49,659 nucleotides of DNA from NCBI GenBank assembly GCA_036517175.1, contig DATDXQ010000018.1, forward strand, positions 1 through 49,659, given 5' to 3'. Below the pieces are notes generated by a model, which saw only the letters and a list, made by a program, of their open reading frames with translations, ran no database searches and was not told the DNA's origin. Below, one piece after another: positions 38,009-47,800 of this stretch. The position numbers and the translations under genes were made by a program. The number at the start of each line of letters is the position of its first letter. The first letter of the stretch is position 1. The DNA comes from 2-01-FULL-44-17 sp036517175. GTDB taxonomy: Bacteria; Patescibacteriota; Minisyncoccia; 2-02-FULL-40-12; IGHO2-01-FULL-4-A.

Positions 38009-38587
38009 GTGGCTCGACAAACAATAACCTATCTTCAATTGAAAAATATAATTGATCTTAAAAATAGGACCACACAAGATAACGACGTCGCCGAAGAGAT
38101 AAAGCAACCTGAACAAAAACAAGGTGAGTATTCTAAAATTGTATCTTGGGAGTTCCCCTCTCGCACCCCAAACATATCGGCAATAATAATCACTTCTGTG
38201 ATTTGTTTTGTCATAGCGGCGCTAGTACAAATATTTACAAGAAATATAATTACAACGGTTTTCTTTGGAATGATAGGCTTGGTAATCATGTTAAATAGCA
38301 AAAACAAACAACAACAAAACGAACTTAAAATAACCCCGGCCGGAGTGGAAATTAATGATACCAATCATCCATACCATGAAATACATTCATTTTGGATAGA
38401 ATATGAACCCAAGCTCGGAATCAAAGAACTAAGTCTACAATTCAAAAAATGGCATCGTCCCTATATAAAGATGGCGATTGAAGGCCAGGATCCTGTACAA
38501 ATTCGGCTTGCCCTGTTAGAGTTCTTGCCGGAATTAGAACACAAGGATTCACTTATTGAGATTTTAGGAAGAAACTTAGGGCTTTAA
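38009..38587 (+). CDS. Membrane protein, unknown (two central spans)
   Basis: A 192-residue protein: a polar N-terminus (about 1-52), two adjacent transmembrane segments (about 55-75 and 77-96), and a soluble C-terminal domain of mixed beta/alpha type (LKITPAGVEINDTNHPYHEI and onward). Proteins with this layout occur in CPR genomes, but I cannot name a family. The start is GTG at 38009; an ATG at 37992 is out of frame and stops after 11 codons. Its TAA is directly followed, with no spacer, by the first base of tRNA-Arg. Confidence 0.65.
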   Translation: MARQTITYLQLKNIIDLKNRTTQDNDVAEEIKQPEQKQGEYSKIVSWEFPSRTPNISAIIITSVICFVIAALVQIFTRNIITTVFFGMIGLVIMLNSKNKQQQNELKITPAGVEINDTNHPYHEIHSFWIEYEPKLGIKELSLQFKKWHRPYIKMAIEGQDPVQIRLALLEFLPELEHKDSLIEILGRNLGL

Positions 38588-38659
38588 CCCCTCGTAGTTC
38601 AACGGATAGAACGCGAGATTGCGGATCTCGTAATAGAGGTTCGATTCCTCTCGAGGGGA
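38588..38659 (+). tRNA. tRNA-Arg (anticodon GCG)
   Basis: Cloverleaf: acceptor CCCCTCG/CGAGGGG, discriminator A, D arm GTTC/GAAC, anticodon arm CGAGA-TTGCGGA-TCTCG giving GCG (reads CGC/CGU), T arm AGAGG-TTCGATT-CCTCT. CCA is not encoded. It starts right after the stop codon of the upstream gene and is followed by two hairpin modules that each end in a copy of its own 3' end. Confidence 0.93.
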
Positions 38660-38660
38660 C

Positions 38661-38853
38661 TGATAACCAAAATACCCTTCTGTAGGAAGGATATTTTGGT
38701 TATCAGTTGTCCTTCGGACAAATCGAACCTAGCCGAGCCTTGCTCGGCAAGTTCTACCGAATTTTTATACGTTCGCTATGTCGTTGACATATACGCTCAC
38801 TAAAATTCGGGATGATAATAAAGCAGTTTATTATCATCGCCTCTCGAGGGGAC
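38661..38853 (+). repeat. First tail module behind tRNA-Arg (stem-loop array)
   Basis: In order: TGATAACCAAAATA pairs with TATTTTGGTTATCA (38661-38706); GTCC-TTC-GGAC; GAACCTAGCCGAGC with GCTCGGCAAGTTC; CCGAATTTT...AAAATTCGG with an inner TATGTC/GACATA; GATGATAATAAA with TTTATTATCATC (38811-38838). It ends in CCTCTCGAGGGGAC (38840-38853), identical to the tRNA 3' end at 38647-38660. AATCGAACCT near 38721 is antisense to the tRNA T arm. No protein is supported. Confidence 0.75.
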
Positions 38854-39021
38854 AATTGAGTAAAGCGAGATTGGCCACAAAAGCAAAACAATTTATTGTT
38901 TTGCGTAGAGGAATCGAACGCCGGAGCATATCGTTGCCAACAGGCAACGATGCGAGGCGGTGGCCAGACAAAATTTTGCGACGGCAAAATTTTAGTCGAG
39001 GCCGATTCCCATCGAGGGGAC
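38854..39021 (+). repeat. tRNA-tail element behind tRNA-Arg (copy B)
   Basis: In order: hairpin GCAAAACAAT/ATTGTTTTGC (38883-38904); AGAGGAATCGAAC (antisense to the tRNA T arm, 13 exact bases) running into GCCGGAGC; hairpin ATCGTTGCC-AACA-GGCAACGAT; GCGAGGCGGTGG; hairpin AAAATTTTGC-GACG-GCAAAATTTT; AGTCGAG; then CGATTCCCATCGAGGGGAC (39003-39021), 17 of 19 identical to the tRNA 3' end. About 100 bases align with 22587-22680 on minus. Confidence 0.8.
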
Positions 39022-39065
39022 ATATAAACTAAAAGGCTCACTTAAGTGAGCCTTTTAGTTTATAT
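39022..39065. terminator. 44-base perfect palindrome, bidirectional terminator
   Basis: Perfect self-complementarity centred on CTTAAG. The GGCTCAC/GTGAGCC core is flanked by CTAAAA/TTTTAG. It is placed between the tRNA-Arg array and the converging unknown gene at 39102. Confidence 0.8.
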
Positions 39066-39101
39066 AGCTTCTAAAGAAAGCATCGAACAACAACGAACAA
39101 A

Positions 39102-39809
39102 TTATAATTTTTCCCTATACTCACTTACGGCATTAATAGCCCCTTTTAAAATTTCTATTCTATTCATCACCAGGGATAAATCATCTCTAACTCTCCCCGG
39201 ACCAGGAGATTGTTCTCTGTTAATATTTTCTGCAAGAGCATCTAATTCAGCGCTAAAAAACCTGAGATCAGACCTATTAAGAGCTGCTATCATTTCAGGT
39301 GCCACAAGACCATTATCCTGAGCGCTCTGTATTTTACCGCTTTCTCTGGTTTGTATTGCGTGGCGAAGACGAAACTCAATCATCCTGACGACGGCAGTAA
39401 AATCACCCTTTGAACTTGCTTCACCCTGAAAACCCCTTGCTCTTGCATGCAAAAAATCCAGAACAGTAGGCAATACCCTCGGAGGACGATACCCCGCCGA
39501 CTGTTCTCCGGAAACAATATGCGCAGTGACTCTACCGTCACCAGAAGAACCCTCCGGTTTTAACATAACCTCTCGAAATGTTTTGAAGTATCTGTCAAAT
39601 GGTGTCATATTAGCAAAACCAGGAGCTGGCAAATTGCAACTTCTTTCAGAATTAGCTTCGCGAGCCTTGTCAAAGTCTTTGGAACCAGACTCGTAAGCTT
39701 CGGCCACATCTTTCATGCCCTCTTCAAAATAAGAAAGCCAGGAAAAAGCAGCTTCAACTTCCTCTCTTATTGATGCAGTGTCCCCCTTTTTTTTAGTTTC
39801 AAAAGCCAT
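39102..39809 (-). CDS. Unknown soluble protein
   Basis: A 235-residue protein, mostly alpha-helical and charged, with Ala/Arg-rich helices (VRMIEFRLRHAIQ, SDLRFFSAELDALAENI) and no membrane segment, signal peptide or cysteine motif. I do not recognise it. It converges on the tRNA-Arg array and its start faces an AT-rich divergent region shared with the flavoprotein gene. Confidence 0.65.
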   Translation of the reverse strand: MAFETKKKGDTASIREEVEAAFSWLSYFEEGMKDVAEAYESGSKDFDKAREANSERSCNLPAPGFANMTPFDRYFKTFREVMLKPEGSSGDGRVTAHIVSGEQSAGYRPPRVLPTVLDFLHARARGFQGEASSKGDFTAVVRMIEFRLRHAIQTRESGKIQSAQDNGLVAPEMIAALNRSDLRFFSAELDALAENINREQSPGPGRVRDDLSLVMNRIEILKGAINAVSEYREKL

Positions 39810-40005
39810 TTTTTATATATATTAATATTATTCTATATATGTTCTAAACAAAAACAGAATAAATATCAATACGGATAATAGTTATTTTATATGTATTAAT
39901 AAAATCATATTTTCAATAAAAAGGCGAATAAATTACTATGCCTACTTTGAAGGAACTCCGTCGGTGTGCTAGTGTTTCAGGATACAAAAATAGGAGACAA
40001 GTTCC

Positions 40006-41190
40006 TTGGACAAAGAAACAAAAATTGATGTATTAATTGTCGGAGCCGGTCCGGCCGGTTCAGTAGCGGCCCGAACTGCCGCTGAACTAGGCCTTAATGT
40101 AATACTGGTTGAAAAAAGGAAAGAAATAGGTGTTCCGGTACGAACAACTGGGGTAACATCAATCAATACTGTTCGAGAATTTGAGATTCCAGAATGTTAT
40201 TACCACAAGATATGCGGAATACGTTTCCACTCGCCCAACGAAGAAGCTTTTTTTTCTTACAAAGAATCTCCAGGATGCCTCATAGACGTAACAGGTACCT
40301 ATCAATATCTTGCCCGAAGAGCCGAGAACGCTGGCTCTCTAGTGATGACCGGCGCAAAGGCCGATATAACTCAATGGATGTCAAAGGGTTCAGTGGTTAT
40401 TCAACATCATGAACAGGTCTTGCAGATAAGACCTAAGGTAATAGTTGACGCAACTGGTTATAGCGCACAGATATCTAGGGCTTCCGGTTTACATAAAGGA
40501 TTTGCAAGATTTGGTGTTGGTGCAGAATATGACATAACTACCCCACACATAAAACAAGATGAGATTGTTTTGATTGTAGGACAAAAATACGCCCCATCAG
40601 GATATGCGTGGGTTGGTCCATGGGGTAAAAACAGGGTAAGAGTTGGGGTTGGCCTAATACATCCAGACACAAAGATTAATCCGAAAGAAAAACTAAATTT
40701 ACTTATGCAAGATCTGCCCAAAATGGGAATAGACAATACTGGATATATTATAAACGAGTATCATTTTGGACTCATACCATCGCAGGGATTTGCTGATCGG
40801 ATTAGCGGCAGAAATATTTTAGCCATAGGAGATGCTGCAGGAGTCGCGTCATTAGTTGCCGGCGAGGGCATACGGACATCAATGGAAAGCGGTAAAATAG
40901 CAGCTGAAGTCATATCAAGATCAATCAACTCTCGGGGAAAAATGTCGGAATATGAAAATATAATTAGGAAAAAACATGGAACCGGCTTGTGGCTGGGCAG
41001 AATAATAAATAAACGTCTTTCATCCAGCGATGATGCGAGTCTCGATTCTGCAGTAAGAATATTATCAAAAACCTCACCAGAATTTGTAGTTAATATGCTT
41101 CAATCTAAATTCTCATTAAGAGATGCCGTCAGAATATTCTCAACAAGACCGCAACTCTGGCCAGAATTAGTTAAAAACCTTATACGATAG
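40006..41190 (+). CDS. Geranylgeranyl-reductase-family flavoprotein
   Basis: A 394-residue FAD-dependent oxidoreductase. The N-terminal dinucleotide-binding motif is DVLIVGAGPAGSVAARTAAELG; a family motif SGLHKGFARFGVGAEYD follows; the second FAD contact is ILAIGDAAGVASLVAGEGIRTSMESG. This is the GGR/digeranylgeranylglycerophospholipid-reductase type, which saturates isoprenoid chains; related members act on other polyprenyl or aromatic substrates. The start is TTG at 40006 with AGGAGA eight bases upstream. Membrane association is likely. A perfect 20-base palindromic terminator follows. Confidence 0.88.
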   Translation: MDKETKIDVLIVGAGPAGSVAARTAAELGLNVILVEKRKEIGVPVRTTGVTSINTVREFEIPECYYHKICGIRFHSPNEEAFFSYKESPGCLIDVTGTYQYLARRAENAGSLVMTGAKADITQWMSKGSVVIQHHEQVLQIRPKVIVDATGYSAQISRASGLHKGFARFGVGAEYDITTPHIKQDEIVLIVGQKYAPSGYAWVGPWGKNRVRVGVGLIHPDTKINPKEKLNLLMQDLPKMGIDNTGYIINEYHFGLIPSQGFADRISGRNILAIGDAAGVASLVAGEGIRTSMESGKIAAEVISRSINSRGKMSEYENIIRKKHGTGLWLGRIINKRLSSSDDASLDSAVRILSKTSPEFVVNMLQSKFSLRDAVRIFSTRPQLWPELVKNLIR

Positions 41191-41193
41191 CAG

Positions 41194-41218
41194 AAGTGAG
41201 CCTAGGCTCACTTTTTTA
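41194..41218 (+). terminator. Terminator after the flavoprotein gene
   Basis: AAGTGAGCCTAGGCTCACTT (41194-41213) is a perfect palindrome followed by TTTTTAATT. Confidence 0.75.
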
Positions 41219-41282
41219 ATTATTTTATTGATAAAAAAATACATTCTTGTTATCTTAAAGCTTAAGATCATTGAATTATTTT

Positions 41283-41537
41283 ATGGAAATAATCTTAGAT
41301 TTGAACCCAAATCAACTTACCATTAGAATCCTGAAAAAGAGGATGCCCATTGACACTGAAGTGGCAAAGTATTATCATGATCTTAGTAATGTGTTGATAA
41401 TGACCATTGACAAGATACTTAAAAGGAATAGACTTGACCTCAAAGCTGTAAAAAGATATAAAATACTTAGTAATTTAGGTCCGGACAGCACATCTCACAA
41501 AATAGCCCAGGCATTCATTGAAGGGTTAAAAATCTAG
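41283..41537 (+). CDS. Small unknown protein
   Basis: An 84-residue protein from ATG 41283 (MEIILDLNPNQLTI); a TTG at 41271 would add four residues. It is mixed, with a helical C-terminus (VLIMTIDKILKRNRLDLKAV, then HKIAQAFIEGLKI). No family is recognised. It lies directly upstream of the rpoB promoter region on the same strand. Confidence 0.55.
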   Translation: MEIILDLNPNQLTIRILKKRMPIDTEVAKYYHDLSNVLIMTIDKILKRNRLDLKAVKRYKILSNLGPDSTSHKIAQAFIEGLKI

Positions 41538-41544
41538 TCGCTAG

Positions 41545-41667
41545 TGTATAATAGTTGTTAGGTTTTTGACTCTAGGGTGGAAATAATTGATATCTCGCAC
41601 AATTAAAGAGCGTAATTTTTTAGTTTGCCCCTCTTTGGAGGGGTAGGTTATTTTATCTTTACTTTAT
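41545..41667 (+). promoter_or_regulatory. rpoBC promoter and leader
   Basis: TGTATAAT (extended -10, core 41547-41552) starts ten bases after the previous stop. The leader contains a CCCCTC-TTTG-GAGGGG hairpin (about 41629-41645) some 25 bases before the rpoB ATG, which could attenuate or bind a regulator. TTGACT at 41566 may belong to a second promoter. Confidence 0.5.
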
Positions 41668-44600
41668 ATGCGTAAGATTTTATCCAAATTCAGACCGGAT
41701 ACTTTTGAAGCCCCCAATCTGGTACAAGTTCAATTGGATTCTTACCAATGGTTTTTGGATGTCGGACTAAAGGAACTTCTCAACGACATATCCCCCATCC
41801 AAGACTGGACAGGCAAGGAACTCGAGTTGAAGTTTTTAGATTTTAAACTTGAAGAACCGAAATTCACAGAAAGAGTCGCCCGCGAAAAAAATATAACCTT
41901 CGAAGCACCTCTCCGAGTCAAGGTAGCTCTCACAAACAAAACAACCGGTAAGGTAGACGAACAAGAAATTTATCTCGCAGATTTCCCAGTAATAACACCT
42001 AGAGGAACTTTCGTCATTAACGGAGTAGAGCGTGTCGTTATTTCACAGTTAATAAGAAGTCCCGGTGTCTTCTTCTCTTTATCAAGATCAAGCCGTTATA
42101 AACGGCTTTTTGGCGCTAAAATAATCCCCTCACGCGGTGCCTGGCTTGAATTTGAAACAGAACAAAGCGGCGTTATTTCTGTAAGAATAGACCGCAAAAG
42201 AAAAATACCCGCAACATCCATACTAAGGGCGTTTGGAGTCGGGAAAGACGAAGATATAAAAAAGTTGTTCGAAGATATAGATACCGACAAAGAAATGCAA
42301 TACATAGTTTCGACCATAGTTGCTGATGCCGCTTCAAACGAAGAAGAGGGCCTGATTGAGATGTACAAGCGCATAAGACCCGGCGATCCAGCCACGGTAG
42401 ATAATGCTAGGCAGATGATCAATAATATGTTTTTTAATTTTTCCCGCTATGACCTCTCCAGAGTTGGCCGTTACAGAATGAACCAGAGATTCCAAAAGGA
42501 TTATGAACTTGATGAAAAAAATAGGGTTCTAAAAATTGATGACATGGTAACTGTAATGCGCGAGATAATAAGGCTCAACAATGATCCAGCTTCACAGCCA
42601 GACAACATAGATCACTTAGGCAATCGAAGAGTTAAAACCTTAGGTGAACTTCTTCAGGACAAGTTAAGACTGTCTTTTTCCAGAATGGAAAGAATAATAA
42701 AAGACAGGATGAGCACACTTGATACAACAACGATAGTCCCTGGCCAACTAATTAATTCCAGACCTTTTGTTGCCTCAATTAAGGAATTCTTTTCTTCTGG
42801 CCAGTTGTCCCAATTCATGGACCAGGTCAATCCTCTGGCTGAACTTGAGCATAAGAGAAGGTTGTCAGCTTTGGGTCCAGGGGGCTTAACAAGAGAGAGG
42901 GCTAGTTTTGAAGTACGTGACGTACACCCTTCTCACTATGGAAGAATATGTCCAATAGAGACACCCGAAGGACCAAACATCGGTCTTGTGGGACACCTTT
43001 CACTTTTTGCCAAGGTATCCCCTCTTGGTTTCATACTGGCACCATATTTTAAAGTAGAGAAGGGCAAAATCACCGACAAACTTGAATACATGGATGCCAC
43101 AGAAGAGGAACGCTACATAATAGCCAGTGCCGGAGTTAAAGTTGATGGTGACGGCAAGCTAACTGAAAAATTAATTCCCTCAAGAATTCATGGCGAACCT
43201 GGCTTGGTATCCCCTGCTGAAGTTGATTATATAGACGTTTCACCTAAGCAGCCCTTTTCAGTAGCCACTTCATTGATACCTTTTTTGGAAAATGACGATG
43301 CCAATCGTGCGTTGATGGGTTCTAACATGCAAAGACAGGCCGTACCAATAATCTCTCCGGAATCACCATATGTAGGTACGGGGCTAGAAGAAAGAGTCGC
43401 CAGAGACTCTGGTATGATGATAATCGCTAGCGACGCTGGCGTGATTGAATATGTAGACAGTCGTTCTATTGTGATTAGAACTGCTAACGGAGAAAAAATC
43501 GAACACGACTTACTTAAATTTAATAAATCAAACAGTTTTACAGCCATAAACCAGAGACCAACAGTAAAACCAGGACAAAAAATAAAAAAAGGAGACGTTC
43601 TTGCCGATGGTCCATCAACAAGCGAGGGCGAACTTGCTCTAGGACGTAACCTGGTAGTCGCTTTCATGTCTTTTGAAGGATCCAACTTCGAAGATGCTGT
43701 TGTGCTTTCAGAAAAACTTGTTAAAGAAGATCTTTTCACCTCTATACATATTGAGGACTATTCTATCGACGTGCGTGAAACCAAACTTGGGCCAGAAATC
43801 ACCACCTATGATATTCCGAACCGTTCTGAAGAAAAACTCAAAAATCTAGACCCAGACGGAGTAGTAAGAATAGGAGCTGAGGTCAGATCCCAGGATATTC
43901 TAGTAGGCAAGATATCACCAAAAGGAGAGAGTGATCTTACAGCAGAAGAAAGACTACTGAAGGCAATATTCGGCGAAAAATCACAAGACGTAAAGGATAC
44001 CTCTCTGACCCTTGATTACGGCAAGATAGGCAGAGTTGTTGGCGTCAGGGTTTTCTCAAGAGATCAGGGAGATAAGTTGCCTGCCGGAGTAATAAAAACC
44101 ATACAGGTCTCCGTGGCTCAGATGAGAAAAGTCCAAGTTGGAGATAAGCTCGCAGGAAGACATGGGAACAAAGGTGTTATCTCAACCATACTCCCCGAAG
44201 AAGACATGCCATTCCTTCCAGATGGACGCCCAGTAGACATGATCTTAAGTCCTCTTGGTATAATTTCCCGTATGAACATAGGGCAGGTTCTTGAAACACA
44301 CCTTGGATGGGCAGTCTCAAAACTCGGTTACAAAGTTGCTGTGCCATCTATGGCAGGAGCTACTGAAGAAATTATTAAAGATGAGCTGAGAAAAGCCAAC
44401 CTACCTGAAGACGGCAAAATTTACGTATACGATGGCCGTACAGGTAAAAGATTCCAGCAAAAAACTACAGTCGGCGTTATTTACTTCATGAAATTGATGC
44501 ACATGGTTGAAGACAAGCTCCACATGCGTTCAATAGGTCCCTACTCCCTAATAACTCAACAGCCACTTGGAGGAAAGGCCCAGTTTGGAGGCCAGAGATT

Positions 44601-44820
44601 TGGAGAAATGGAGGTTTGGGCCTTAGAGGGTTACGGAGCAGCTCACACCTTGCAGGAGATGCTTACAATAAAATCTGACGATGTCCAAGGCAGGGCCAAA
44701 ACATACGAATCAATAGTGGAGGGCGAAGAAATAAGAGCGCCCCACCTGCCTGAATCATTTAAGGTTTTACTTTCTGAAATGAAAGGATTGGGATTGAATG
44801 TAGAGCTTAAGGAAATATAA
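41668..44820 (+). CDS. rpoB: RNA polymerase beta subunit
   Basis: The 1050-residue beta subunit. Recognisable blocks include PRGTFVINGVERVVISQLIRSPGVFF, the rifampicin region FFSSGQLSQFMDQVNPLAELEHKRRLSALGPGGL, HYGRICPIETPEGPNIGL, GDKLAGRHGNKGVIS, and the C-terminal GGKAQFGGQRFGEMEVWALEGYGA. It is short for RpoB (E. coli 1342) because lineage-specific inserts are absent. rpoC starts 5 bases after its stop. The usual upstream rplJ/rplL are missing; an unknown gene and a private promoter precede it. Confidence 0.98.
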   Translation: MRKILSKFRPDTFEAPNLVQVQLDSYQWFLDVGLKELLNDISPIQDWTGKELELKFLDFKLEEPKFTERVAREKNITFEAPLRVKVALTNKTTGKVDEQEIYLADFPVITPRGTFVINGVERVVISQLIRSPGVFFSLSRSSRYKRLFGAKIIPSRGAWLEFETEQSGVISVRIDRKRKIPATSILRAFGVGKDEDIKKLFEDIDTDKEMQYIVSTIVADAASNEEEGLIEMYKRIRPGDPATVDNARQMINNMFFNFSRYDLSRVGRYRMNQRFQKDYELDEKNRVLKIDDMVTVMREIIRLNNDPASQPDNIDHLGNRRVKTLGELLQDKLRLSFSRMERIIKDRMSTLDTTTIVPGQLINSRPFVASIKEFFSSGQLSQFMDQVNPLAELEHKRRLSALGPGGLTRERASFEVRDVHPSHYGRICPIETPEGPNIGLVGHLSLFAKVSPLGFILAPYFKVEKGKITDKLEYMDATEEERYIIASAGVKVDGDGKLTEKLIPSRIHGEPGLVSPAEVDYIDVSPKQPFSVATSLIPFLENDDANRALMGSNMQRQAVPIISPESPYVGTGLEERVARDSGMMIIASDAGVIEYVDSRSIVIRTANGEKIEHDLLKFNKSNSFTAINQRPTVKPGQKIKKGDVLADGPSTSEGELALGRNLVVAFMSFEGSNFEDAVVLSEKLVKEDLFTSIHIEDYSIDVRETKLGPEITTYDIPNRSEEKLKNLDPDGVVRIGAEVRSQDILVGKISPKGESDLTAEERLLKAIFGEKSQDVKDTSLTLDYGKIGRVVGVRVFSRDQGDKLPAGVIKTIQVSVAQMRKVQVGDKLAGRHGNKGVISTILPEEDMPFLPDGRPVDMILSPLGIISRMNIGQVLETHLGWAVSKLGYKVAVPSMAGATEEIIKDELRKANLPEDGKIYVYDGRTGKRFQQKTTVGVIYFMKLMHMVEDKLHMRSIGPYSLITQQPLGGKAQFGGQRFGEMEVWALEGYGAAHTLQEMLTIKSDDVQGRAKTYESIVEGEEIRAPHLPESFKVLLSEMKGLGLNVELKEI

Positions 44821-44825
44821 AAACA

Positions 44826-47800
44826 ATGAACTTTAGTGTATTAAAACTTAGGGTTGCGTCTCCTGAAGAAATGCTTCAGTGGTCTTATGGCGAAGTAACC
44901 AAACCGGAAACCATAAATTATAGGACTCAAAAACCTGAAAAAGAAGGTCTGTTTTCAGAATCAATTTTTGGACCTACCAAGGATTGGGAATGTTATTGCG
45001 GTAAATACAGGCGGATCAGATATAAGGGCATCATATGTGATCGTTGCGGAGTTGAGGTAACCAGATCAATCGTAAGACGCGAAAGAATGGGCCACATAAA
45101 ACTTGCTAGCCCCGTTGCCCACATATGGTTCCTCAGAGGAATGCCATCAAGAATCGCAACCATACTTGACGTTTCCTTGCCAGATCTCGAAAGAGTCATA
45201 TATTTTGCTGCTTACATTGTAATGAGAGCAAATGAAGACTTGAAAACCGAGGCAATGAAAAAAATGGAATCTGAGTTTAGGTCACTCATAAAAAATTCTC
45301 CTCAAGAAAGTGAACAGGAACTCATAAAAGAGCAGCGAGAAAAAGAAAAGGACAACATCAAAAATATCAAGAAGTACCAGATACTTTCTGAACTTGATTT
45401 TAGAGATCTATCTCTCAAGTATGGAGAGGTTTTTGAAGCTGGCATAGGCGCTGAAGCAGTAAGAAAACTACTTGAAGAAATGGATCTTGAACAGGAAATA
45501 AAATTAAGCGAAGCCAAACTAAAGGAAGTTGAAAATCCAGTTGTCCAAAAAAGACTCTTGAGACGCCTCAAGATGCTTAAGCGTATGCTTATAAATGGCA
45601 TAAGACCTGAGTGGATGATAATGACGGTCCTACCAGTCATTCCCCCACTATTGAGACCTATGGTTCAGTTGGATGGCGGCCGTTTTGCAACCTCAGACTT
45701 AAACGATCTGTACAGAAGGGTAATCAACCGCAACAACAGATTGAAACACCTCATTGAATTAAAAGCTCCTGAGGTAATCACAAAAAATGAGAAGAGGATG
45801 TTGCAAGAAGCAATCGATGCACTTATAGATAATTCAATGCGCCGAGGCCAGACCCTTGTATCGGCATCAACCGGACAAAAGCGAGCTCTCAAATCACTCG
45901 CAGACATGCTAAAAGGCAAGCAAGGCAGATTCAGGCAAAACCTTCTCGGTAAACGCGTTGACTACTCAGGCAGAAGTGTAATCGTTATCGGACCCAATCT
46001 TAAGATGGGAGAATGCGGATTGCCCAAATACATGGCTCTAGAACTTTTTAAGCCTTTTATTATTCACTACTTAAAATCACAAGGTTTGGCTCACAACATA
46101 AGATCAGCCAACCATTTAATAGAACAAGAAATTCCAGAAGTCTGGGAAGCATTGGATAAGGCAATCCAAGATAAGTTGGTTCTGTTAAACAGGGCCCCTA
46201 CCCTACACAGACTATCAGTTCAAGCATTCAAGCCAGTACTAATAGAAGGTAAAGCCGTAAAAATACCAGCACTACCCACCAGGGCTTTCAACGCTGACTT
46301 CGATGGAGACCAAATGGCGGTCCATCTTCCGTTAACAGCCGAGGCTCAAAAAGAAGCAAGAGAGTTAATGCTCTCCACTCACGGCATATTGAAACCAGCT
46401 AGTGGAGAACCTGTTGCCATAGCAACAAGAGATATAACTTTTGGCTGCTACTATCTGACTAGCATAGCTGATGGAGCCGAAGGCAAAGGCAAAATTTTTG
46501 GCTCAGAATCAGAAGCCATAATGGCCTACGAGAATGACTTCGTTAGCTTAAGGGCCAGCGTTAAGATTCGAATTTCAGAAAGAGAGATAGATTCAAATGA
46601 TAAGCTAATAGAAACTTCCGTTGGGCGCATAATTTTCAATAGAGCCCTGCCACAAAATCATATATTTATAAACAAGGCGCTAAACCAAACTGACTTGCGT
46701 AATATAGAAGCTGAGATCCTACATACATATGGAGAAGATGAGACTGTTGAATTTTTAGACAAAATAAAAGAATATGGGTTCCACTACGCGACAGTATCCG
46801 GAGTCTCCTGGGGCATGGACGACCTTAAGGTTGTTCCTGAAAAGAATGCGTTAATTGCAGAAGCTGAGAAAATTATTGAAGAAAACCAATCTCTTTACAA
46901 CCAGGGACTACTTACCGAATATGAAAGGAAGTCAAAAGCGATCGAGATATGGACTTCAACAAAATCAAGGCTTGAGAAACTCATAAGCCAGCAATTCAAA
47001 AAAGAAGATGCTGTGTTCATGATGGTAGACTCTAAAGCCAGAGGTAACTGGGGAACGGTAAACCAGTTGTCAGGCATGCGCGGTTTGATGGTTAAGCCCG
47101 ATGGAGAGTTGATAGAATTGCCTGTAAAAAGCTGCTTCAAGCAGGGCTTAAACGTACTGGAATACTTCATCTCAACCCATGGTGCCAGAAAAGGTTTGGT
47201 TGACACCGCACTAAGAACCGCCACTGCCGGCTACCTAACAAGAAGGTTAGTTGATGTAGCTCAAGACGTAGTTATTCATGATGAAGATTGTAAAGACAAA
47301 GAGGGATACATTATGTATGACAGCGACGGCAAGATAGGCGGAGAAAACATGGGCAAGAGACTATATGGCAGGGTCATTCTTGAAGATATAAAAGACGCAG
47401 ACGGTAACATAATAGTTAAGAAAAACCAGCTTGTTGACCGAGTTACTTCAACTAAAATAAGCGCTATCGAACTGGAAAAAATAAAGATACGTTCATTAGT
47501 AACTTGCAAATCTAAGGATGGAGTATGCAGACTTTGTTATGGTCACGACCTTTCTAAAAATAAGTTGGTAAATATCGGCGAAGCAGTAGGCATAATAACT
47601 GCTCAAGCCATAGGTGAACCTGGCACTCAGCTTACCATGAGAACTTTCCATACCGGAGGTGTGGCCAGCGTTGGCGACATCACAATGGGTTTGCCTCGTG
47701 TGCAAGAAATTTTTGAAGTCAGACCTCCAGCTGGAAAAGCCTTGATATCCGAGGTTGATGGTAAGGTTGTGAGCGTAGAGGAAAAAGGCTCTCAAACATT

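Noticed and set aside
38661..39021. CRISPR array
   Set aside because: The repeats here are hairpins of different sequence and tRNA-end copies at ~170-195 base spacing, not short identical repeats with unique spacers. No cas gene is in the window.
38754..39041. Open reading frames on both strands across the tRNA-Arg tail array
   Set aside because: They arise from mirror-image hairpins; translations are made of repeat-derived pieces, no ribosome site fits, and the DNA is explained by stem-loops and tRNA-end copies.
39938..40036. 32-codon ORF overlapping the flavoprotein start
   Set aside because: It has a slightly SAP-like sequence (LKELRRCASVSGYKNRR) but no ribosome site of its own, and it overlaps the TTG start that has a good Shine-Dalgarno; probably chance.
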